From Sclerotiophoma versabilis (lineage: Eukaryota > Ascomycota > Dothideomycetes > Pleosporales > Didymellaceae), in NCBI GenBank assembly GCA_012274445.1, contig JAAROD010000058.1, forward strand, positions 372,001 to 436,000: a DNA stretch of 64,000 nucleotides, in the 5' to 3' direction. The stretch's first letter is position 1; the number at the start of each line of letters is the position of its first letter. Shown here in pieces: positions 56,301 to 64,000 of the stretch. The notes under the pieces are model-generated. The model was not told the DNA's origin. It did no database searches and saw only the letters and a list, made by a program, of their open reading frames with translations. The translations under genes and the position numbers were made by a program.

Positions 56301-57270
56301 CCTCATCCTTAAAAATCATCATCTTGCCTGCGCCTTTGTTCGTCTTTCCACCCTTCAGCGTCTCACCAGCCCAGGGTCGAGCCTCCTGTGCATTCTCCTT
56401 CTTGCGGTCTGCAATGGTTCCAATACTATCCCAGCCCTTGCCGCTGCCACCCGAGCTTGTTCCTGCCGGCTCTCCCTCATCAGAGAAGATGGCCATCTTG
56501 GGCTTGCCAGATTTCGGCTTGGTTGCCTTCGGTTGACTCTGGGCTTGCGGGTCGGGTGAGGCAGGAGCGAAAGGGTCGATCTTCGCAGCCAGAGCTGGTC
56601 GAACGGCGGGCAGAGCCGGACTTGAAGGCTCAGGCACGTCCTTTGGGCGGCTCTCGAACCGATGCTGGAACTCTCCGTACTTGCGAATCAAGCGCTCGGT
56701 CGGCCGTGCTTCTTTCTCAATGCCCATGTTGTAGATCTCTTCCGCCTGCGAAAACCGCCCGGCTCCCTCGAGCCAGGCCGCATATTCCTCGTAGTATAGC
56801 GCCAGTCCGTCACCAATGTTGTGTCGCGCAAGAAACCTGAAGATCTCCTGGGGGGTGTCGGTGAAGAGTCTGATGTAGTGTAGCCAGAGCTTCAGATAGC
56901 GGGGGTCGTTCTTGTAGTGAGAAGACGACTGAAAGGCCTTGGTCGCACGCTCGAGGAGTGGGCCAAGCTGTGATTGTTTGTCGTTCTGTGCGGAGGGATA
57001 TGCTTCTAGCGTCCACTTGACGTATCGGTCGTAGATATCGAGTGGGTCGTCAGAGTCGTCGATGTTCATAAGCTCCTTCTCAAATTCCAATCGTCTTGCA
57101 CTGTGCGCATCTTGGGTTTGCAAGGGCGACGGTGCATGCCCTGGCTTTGCGCCCAGCGGCGGTGTGTAAAGCTGTGCGAGTGCTCTGGCGGAGCGGCCAC
57201 TGGGAATGGCCTGAATGTTCTCCTTCGAGTTTTCGATAACCTCGAAGTCGACAATGTCGTCGGAGCCCAT
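53349..57270 (-). CDS. BUB1: Spindle-checkpoint kinase BUB1 (BUB1/MAD3 type)
   Basis: Kinetochore Ser/Thr kinase of the spindle assembly checkpoint. Three exons, complement(53349..55645, 55692..56220, 56302..57270), 1264 residues; the splice at 55645 fuses what look like two genes into one. Order: a KEN box at 16-18 (NSKENIQ); the Mad3/BUB1 homology region I, a TPR-like fold (about 65-190, DPLDIYDRYVKWTLEAYP, DPRYLKLWLHYIRL, FRFLARHNIGDGLALYYEEY); a Bub3-binding GLEBS-like segment about 340-385 (VVFVDLEQVYPNRRDPMSVE, FEELRARHRGW); a basic/acidic linker; and the kinase from about 920: GKGAFAPVY, the lysine in EALKM, HGDLKADNIL and DFGRGID. All catalytic residues are present. The second intron (81 bases) is stop-free and divisible by three. 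Confidence 0.95.
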
Positions 57271-59929
57271 GACGCCGGTGGGGTATCTCAAGAAAAGAAA
57301 GAATTTAAAACCAATATACAGAAGAAGCCCAGCGCCTTACCTGGTGTCGTTGTCGTTGTGGCAGAAAGATGCGCGTGTATCGAGGGTCTGGCGGGGCTCT
57401 TGTGTTGCACCCTCGCCGCGCCTTCCCTGATTAACTAGCGTTGCTGGGGCAACAATGACATCCTCCCCATAATTTGGCGTGGGAACTCATCCGGTCCAAG
57501 GATCTGCGTCTTGTGAATTGTATACCTAGTGCACATGTATGCACTTCCATGTTCCCATTTTTCCTTTTTGTTGATGGCCTGTCATGTGATTACAATTCCT
57601 TGCTCAACTTGAGCCTGGTTTCAAATTGGAAATGAACACATCAGGAAGATGCGCTGATGTCAAACTTGGCACGTATTCAACCTGCAACGCCCCAGCTCCT
57701 GGCAAAGATCTGGGGGCTGGAATTGCGACTTGCAATCAGACATTCTCAGAGTAAACAAACTGTTACTAACCGCAAGGAGATCTGAGGCGCGTTAGAAGAC
57801 ATTAACTAGAGGGCCAAAATAACAATACGAGGGACTCCAATTACTCCGTGTCTGAAACGATTGTGAAAGGAACCTGCCGCTAAAGGGCTTAATCGAACAA
57901 CGACAAACACGCAAAGTGAGCGAAGCTTTGATGAATGCAATGAGACTGCAAGCAGTCATTATGGTTGGAAAAATTCCATTGCAATAGATGACAGTGTACA
58001 GATCAGGTGCCTCTTGGAGCAGGACCATGGTGTACCAAAAGGAGTTTGTGTTCGCCAGCCAGGTACTGTGAATGATACTTCTTCTTCCGCAACATTTGCC
58101 TTTAACCATCACAACGGTTGAGTTTTTACGTCATCATACTTGGGACTACCTTATGTGGCAGAGGAGAAGCTTGAACGTCAGTTCCGTTGGCTTGAGCGTC
58201 GACATACGAGTTTGTTTCGAAGTGGCCTCTTTATGGTGGAAACCCTACCCGGTAGAGTGAGATTGGAATGTTCGATGTCTGATTGGTCGCTAGAAGTTAA
58301 AAGACGTTGTAGCTAGTCTTTCCAGGGGAAGAGTTTCTCCAGTCATGATGTGAGTACTTGAGGTACTTTGTGAACTATTGACTCGAGACAAGATTCCTAG
58401 ATCAAGACAAGTTATTGCAGCTGGTATGAAGTACTGGCGCAAAGCGAAACATGTAGACAATAGCATATGGGAGCGTTTGGTACAAAATTATGGTAAAAAA
58501 TAGATCAATTAGCTACGTTTGATACTTCTTGCTTAATAACACTTTTTGGAGATAACGTTGGGTGATCATTACACATACAGGATGGAAAAGCATGGAATGT
58601 GAGTGTGATCTGTACGTGTCCCGATTTTTCACGGCGTTTCAAGAGCAGCGCCAAAAGGAGACACGATTTCCACATGCCTGCTGCATGGCTAGTATTTGGC
58701 AAACCGGTGTCGTTTTCGTAATCCGTTGGCAACTCCTCTGAATGCAATGACTCGATCACTCAAGACTCCCAAATGAGTGCGATCACTGATGCCTGGAACA
58801 AGAGGTAGCAGTTCTGAAATGACGAGGCAACAATAATGGCTACTAGATCAGGGGAACACAACTTCGAGATTTCATCGAAACTATCTGGTCAACATGTGAT
58901 AGTCCACTTACCACTCAGACCACGACACAGGACGCGTGGGATGAACGAACAGTGCATAGATTAAAACCTCTTCAATGGATATTGGAACGTAGCGCAGGCT
59001 CTTGGTGCTACCTGGCTGGCACTAAAGCACAGGGTGACTCTGAACAAACTAGAATGATAAGTAAGTGTTGCACACGCAGACGTACACAGACTATTGGCCA
59101 GAGGCGATGTGAGAACAAGAAGCACGAGAGCGAACTGAGCATTCACTCCGCATATCCCGACCAATGCTCATAGACTTGGGATCCTTCTCATCGCCGATTC
59201 CTTATAAAGAAGCATGGCTGAGTGGGCAATGTACATGCATGAGTGCGTCTAAGCTACCAGCGTTCAACCAGTAGGCGAACCCGTTGTGAGCGCAACTTGG
59301 AAATAGCTCACGACTGCGCGATAGCGATGGTCCTAAGGCCACTTAATTTGAGAATCTGCAGCTGCAGTGATGCTGTTGTGCGTCCGCGGTTTCTTCTTAT
59401 CTGTTCCACTCAACATCCAACGTCTATATTCCGACATCGTTGTGCATTCGTTCTTGTCGATGAGATCATACCATCACTGCCCAAGTTGTCCCAGCAGACA
59501 CTCTAGCGTCATGATTGGATCTGGGGTGCAGCATCGGTGTCCTTGCCGATCCGGGTGCAGTGTTAGTATTGCCTAGAGATAAGGAACACTTAGGTATGGC
59601 TCGGCAGCTAAGGTCGTGTTCATGAGTGGCGTGGCTGAGCGCCATTTGACAAATGCGGAGATCGATCATGCTGATAAGGGCTGCGGCAGGATCGAAGAAT
59701 GGCTTGGCGTAGTACTTATGGGCAGAAGGAACATCAAGAAACTGAAGACCATGCTTAGTTGATTAAGATATAGCACGAATTTGGGTGTGAATAGTGTATA
59801 ATTGAGAAGCGTACATCAAGTACACATATATGGCCGAATATATAGCGAAGGATCTTTGGATCCTCGTAAAACAAACACAGGTGGTATCTTTGAACAAGTT
59901 GAACAATTCAAAACAAAGCAGCAAAGCGT
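57271..59929. other. Long gene-free stretch
   Basis: About 2.66 kb between the BUB1 start and the ammonium transporter's end, both on the minus strand. It is AT-richer than its surroundings. No open frame has domain, signal-peptide or intron support, and I see no tRNA, rRNA or terminal repeats. It may be decayed repeat DNA, but nothing recognisable remains. Confidence 0.45.
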
Positions 59930-61703
59930 TTACGCATAATCACGCGATGAAGACGGAGGTGTAGTCTTCTCGTGCTCCGGCCCCATAGCGACAGCATGGC
60001 GATCGCCAGCAATACCAGTGTGCTCGTGACCGCTGTGCTCGCTGGGTGTCTTGCCCTCAAGCATCTCGCTGTGCTGAGGAATACCGTGGCGCTCGCCCTG
60101 GGGAACGCTGTGCTCGCCGTTCAGCGGCTCGCCCTTAGCGGGTGTCCAGGCAAGGTAGTCACGGCGGACCTCGACGTAGTCGTATGCGAACTCGCCGAGC
60201 TGGTCGTCGTCCATACCCAGGAGCTCAGCCTCTTCGGAGGCACGCAGGTGTAGGCCAGGGATCTTGTTGATGACGAAAGCGAGGATGGCACTGACGACGA
60301 AGGAGTATACGGTACAGGCGACGATGTAGGCAATTTGCTTGTAGATAGTTTCGGGGTTACCGGTGATGGCGCCGGCGGTCAGGCCGTTGTTGACGCCGTC
60401 GAGACCGATAATGTAGTCTGCGCCGAGGATACCGTTGAGGAAGAGTCCCCACATTCCAGCGACACCGTGCTCAGCGAAGACATCAAGGGAATCGTCGATG
60501 CGGATCCAGAACTTGACTGTAAAGTGTTAGCGATTGCGTTTAGTTTGCAGATAATATATTGGGACGTACTCTTGGTAGCAAAGTTAGCAACAATACCGGT
60601 AGTAATACCAAGGATAACGCTCCCCCAGGGTGTCAGGAAACCGGAGGCAGGGGTGGCGGCAACAAGACCAGAGATGACACCGGAACACCAACCGACCATG
60701 GACCACTTGCGAGCCAGACGCCAATCGAGGAGAACCCAAGTTATCGCAGCAAACATGGCAGTCAGGTTAGAGTTCCAGCAAGCCATGACAGCGCGAAGGT
60801 TGGCACCGAACGCAGATCCACCGTTGAAGCCCAACCATCCAAACCATAGGAAGACGGTGCCGAGGGTGATGAGCGAGACGTTGTGCGGACGGAAGTTGAG
60901 CATCATCTTCTCCTGGCGACGACCGAGGATCATCGAGTAGGCGAGCGCAGTGCAACCGGAAACAATCTCGACGGGACCTCCACCGGCGTAATCAAGTCCA
61001 CCCCATACGAAGAACCAGCCGTTCGAGTTCCAGGCCCAATATGCGACAGGGCAGTATACGATTGTGGCCCAGAGCCAGATGAAGACCATCATAGGGATCA
61101 GACGACCGCGCTCAGCAACGCAACCGACGACAATGGCAGCAGTGACGGCGCAGAATTGCATCTACTAGAAGTTAGCGGTGAAGTTTCAGGAACTGCATGT
61201 GACATACCTGGTAGAATGAGTATAGAAGCTCAGGAATCAAAGGAGATCCCGGGCTAGGAGCACCAAGCACGCCCTTAAGACCAAACTTGTCGAGATTGCC
61301 AATGAAGCCGTTTGTCGAGGGGCCGAAAGCAAGCGAGTATCCCCAGAAGTACCATTGGAAGGTGATGACGGAGGCCGAAAACATACACGCCCAGATGAGG
61401 GACAGAGCAGACTTTCTGCGCGCAAGACCAGAGTAGAGGAAAGCCAGACCGGGAATCATGACCATGACCATGGCAGAGGCCACGAGGATGTAGGCCTGGT
61501 CACCGGCGGCGTACCATTGGTTCAAGTTCTCGGTCACTATGATGAAGTCAGTGTCTATTCTCTCAGGTACCAAAATCCCCAGAATCTCAGAATGCTCGGC
61601 ACGTGGGTAGTAACAGTATCTGTGGGTACTTACGTGAGTCTCCACCTGTGATCTCGTTCGTTCCGTTGAACTGAGCCGGAGGCCCAACCCATGAGTACGA
61701 CAT
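59930..61703 (-). CDS. Ammonium transporter, Mep/Amt family (Mep1/MeaA type)
   Basis: Plasma-membrane ammonium permease. Four exons, complement(59930..60516, 60570..61161, 61208..61536, 61634..61703), 525 residues. The first join makes GGDSLTENLNQWYAAGDQAY, the third ATKIKFWIRIDDSLDVFAEH. Eleven hydrophobic helices can be traced; landmarks are PGLAFLYSGLARRKSAL, the Amt signature LDYAGGGPVEIVSG, LWFGWLGFNGGSAFG and the long C-terminal cytoplasmic tail with ELLGMDDDQLGEFAYDY. Where most Amt proteins have the first pore histidine this one has glutamate (about E198, PVEI); the second, H347 (FAEHGVAGMWG), is kept. That pairing is known from yeast Mep1/Mep3 and Aspergillus MeaA, as against Mep2/MepA. 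The tail ends in a His/Glu-rich stretch. GATA sites upstream suggest nitrogen control. Confidence 0.94.
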
Positions 61704-61931
61704 GTTGACCGTGTTCCTGGCTGTGTTGTCGAGTGGTCAGGAGAGGGTCCAAGTGCCTTGGGTGAGGAAGGTTGATGGTCGGGCAGGACCTGGTGCAAGA
61801 GGAGAAACAATTAAAACCCAGAGCAGTGCCAGTAATGTACAGGCGTATGGGAGAATTCGGAGCCCTATAGCTGATCACGGCAGCTCGCCCGGGGTCTTTA
61901 TGAATTATGGATGAAGCTACCTGTACTACTC

Positions 61932-62478
61932 TTATCTATCCCGGTCCACGGACCAGCGCTTGAGGCAAAATAGAACGAAGCGCATCACCCACAGCCGCGA
62001 CCGCCGTGGGGTTCGCGTTAGATCGAAATCTGGAGCTTTGTTCTCTTTCTGCCGGGTTAATCGTTGGTGCTGCGTCACTGTTTAGCGTGCCTTATCTCGC
62101 CGTGAGCGGAACTCTTAGGGGTGGTTCAGATAGGCGCAACGCTCAAGAGCAGCGGGCTGCCACGTCGAGTGCTGTGCGTAGGGGAACCCTCGCCGACTCA
62201 ACAACCGCACGCACGACATTGGCCGCTCAACAGCGATACTGTGAGCGCATTCACTACGAGCTCAGTTTCATCTGCGGCGGAGTGCTTGGCGGTGTGGGAT
62301 TGTAGGTAAACGTCTTTTTAATGCGCTGATAAGTTGGTCGACGCTGATTGGCCGATAGGTGGCACGACCAAATATGGACGTGCCGTTGTGTTCGTGCTTG
62401 TCTTCCAATTCACTGTGAACGCCACTCCGGCCTGCTTAATCGTGTGCATGTGCGAATGCCTTACGTTGGTCGCGATAA
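61932..62478. promoter_or_regulatory. Cluster of six HGATAR sites upstream of the ammonium transporter
   Basis: Sites: TTATCT (AGATAA on the other strand) at 61932-61937 and 62092-62097, AGATAG at 62128-62133, TGATAA at 62327-62332, CGATAG at 62353-62358 and CGATAA at 62473-62478. HGATAR is the binding core of AreA/NIT2-type GATA activators, which switch on ammonium permeases when preferred nitrogen is scarce. Binding itself is inferred. Confidence 0.6.
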
Positions 62479-64000
62479 CGATCGCGGCTCGAACTGCCTA
62501 TCATTAGTCGACAAATTGCCAAATTAAGATGCAAGTCTCAGGCACAGCACCTGGGGCTCGCTGGTGCTCACCAGGAGGTGCTGCGATTGGTGACGTCGCG
62601 GCCTCGGTTACTACAAAACCCTGCTTACATCTCGCAGCAGGCTTAATGCTTCGTGGGTTGCTCAGATCGAGCCTTGTTTAGAGCCCCGTGCGACCGAGCT
62701 GTTTCTGGCTCTTGATCTGACTGCGGCCGCCGTTGTACCAAGCTCATACAGAGGCACCCACACGTCACCGCGGCTAGGCCAAGCACTGTTAGCCGAGCTG
62801 CGGCGATGGGCCGGTCCCTGGCTTTCAGTGGACTCTCCGGAGACGTGAGGGTCTCTGGCAGGGCGTGTTTGTCGTGGAGTGGCCTGTTATCAGGATTCAC
62901 GTATCGTGTACAGTGATCCTGAGCGTGTTCCTGGTGTCAGCACCGCCGGCGCACGACGACACCATCATGCGAGGCGCCCAATGGGCATCAGCACTTGGGA
63001 TGCTGTGTTCTGTCCCTGTTCCACGCTCATGCGACTGTGGCATGCGACAGGGCTACGCCTATCTGCAGGTCAAGCGTACCTCACCCGCGTCCGTCCCGCG
63101 TCGCTTGGTAGATGGCAACGCGAAATCATGTGAGAGCACTTCCCCGAGCCAGTGGGGAACGAGAGCTGTATCCGTCGCAGTGGGCTCGTGGAGGTGTCAA
63201 GCTGTGGTACAGACATCAGCGCCGTGGGGATGTACAGGGACCAGGAACCACCACCAATCAGACGAAGTTCAGCAACCGAAGATTGTCAAATCATTCCTTT
63301 TCCGCATGTTTATCTGGGGAAACCAATTCTCTTACTCTTCCGGCACGCTGCTGCGATATGCACCGATACGAGCAGCCGCGAGCCTATGACCGTTCGGCCG
63401 GAATCGGAGCCATGACTACGGGTCTGAAGTAAGGATCAATGCCCTATCAATTCTCCGCTAACTTCATCTCCTGCTGAGCCCTTGGAAACACGACGAGTCA
63501 GCTTGGCTATGGGTCGCATCCTTGCCTGACGTCCTTCACTTACGCTTTTTGGCGATCAGTGGCTTGGGGCATGAGCATAATCCGACTTCACCCACCAGTC
63601 GATGTCAGAGCAGGCAGTCGATTTGTCGTCGCCCAAAACGCAATTTTCAATCACTTCTGCTATTGCTATTTTCATTTAGGACTGTCTTAGATAACGCGGC
63701 TACGTTATTTTACCCCCTCAACGCCTATACCCATTGAATGCTGCGACCTGAGTTCCATCAGCAGCCTCGACAATAAGCGTAATTATGCTCTGGAGCAGCT
63801 TCCATGTGTAACGCAGCTGTAAAGCTCATGTCAGTTTATAACACTGCGGTCGTGTTCACCATACCAGCTACTGGTTACCAGCTTTGATCGGTCAGCTTAC
63901 TGAATGTGTCACCTACTACACGGACAACCTGTGGGACGCGAACTGTTGGCACTGTTATTTCTGCACACTCTGGACTTCCCGCGCGTTTTCGAGGGACTTT
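62479..64000. other. Gene-free right edge
   Basis: No gene could be supported in the last 1.5 kb. Overlapping small frames at 62865-63432 on the plus strand share the same DNA in different frames and lack family features. A gene beyond the right edge could have its promoter here. Confidence 0.4.

Noticed and set aside
55582..57291. Separate gene for the BUB1 N-terminal half
   Set aside because: A GTAAGT..ACAG intron at 55646-55691 joins it in frame to the kinase half, giving one standard BUB1 protein.
62865..63432. Overlapping plus-strand frames near the right edge
   Set aside because: Three different frames cover the same DNA with similar lengths and none shows a signal peptide, domain or intron signals.

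Overview
This is a 64 kb stretch of nuclear DNA from a filamentous ascomycete. The genes have short introns (about 48 to 120 bases) with GT..AG ends and fungal CTAAC/CTGAC-like branch points. The protein set is that of Pezizomycotina: the FREQUENCY clock protein, DUF6594 and Urc4/DUF1688 families, ARCA-like transcription-factor domains and small secreted cysteine-rich proteins. The gene content fits Dothideomycetes best, but that placement is an inference. No intact transposon, CRISPR array, rRNA gene or bacterial-style operon was seen.

Layout. 0.6-7.2 kb: acyl-carnitine carrier (-), a small secreted protein (+), an intron-containing tRNA-Thr(AGT) (+) and a membrane-anchored SH3 protein (+). 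7.2-11.3 kb: a gene-poor stretch with a broken C2H2 transcription-factor gene and another coding scrap. 11.3-19.3 kb: Sas2-type MYST acetyltransferase (+), MYND zinc-finger protein (+), kinetochore protein Mis14/Nsl1 (-), an unrecognised 134-residue protein (-) and a RasGAP (-). 21.0-30.7 kb: DUF6594 membrane protein (-), Urc4 uracil-catabolism protein (+), decayed HET-like sequence, LSM12 homologue (-) and 6-phosphogluconate dehydrogenase (-). 31.9-35.8 kb: RBM42-like RNA-binding protein (+) and a POT peptide transporter (+). 36.5-43.2 kb: frq (-), its 2.2 kb upstream region, and an ARCA-like protein without a visible zinc cluster (-). 44.2-44.7 kb: an eight-cysteine secreted protein (-). 46.0-57.3 kb: a large MIT-domain protein (-), COP9 signalosome subunit 3 (-) and a BUB1/MAD3-type checkpoint kinase (-). 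59.9-61.7 kb: a Mep/Amt ammonium transporter (-) with clustered GATA sites upstream.

Most genes are unrelated housekeeping or regulatory genes, each on its own promoter, so no pathway cluster is apparent. Links between neighbours are loose: two checkpoint/kinetochore genes (Mis14 and BUB1), and nitrogen uptake or recycling functions (Urc4, POT transporter, Mep) scattered over 37 kb. The points most worth a second look are the frq locus (GCC repeat fused to the start codon, long antisense reading frame, 10-base phased upstream repeats), the two secreted small proteins, the ARCA-like gene beside unstable simple repeats, a set of stop-free introns with lengths divisible by three, and the GATA-rich mep promoter. 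Exon limits were worked out by hand from splice signals, reading-frame continuity and family conservation, and no database search was possible.
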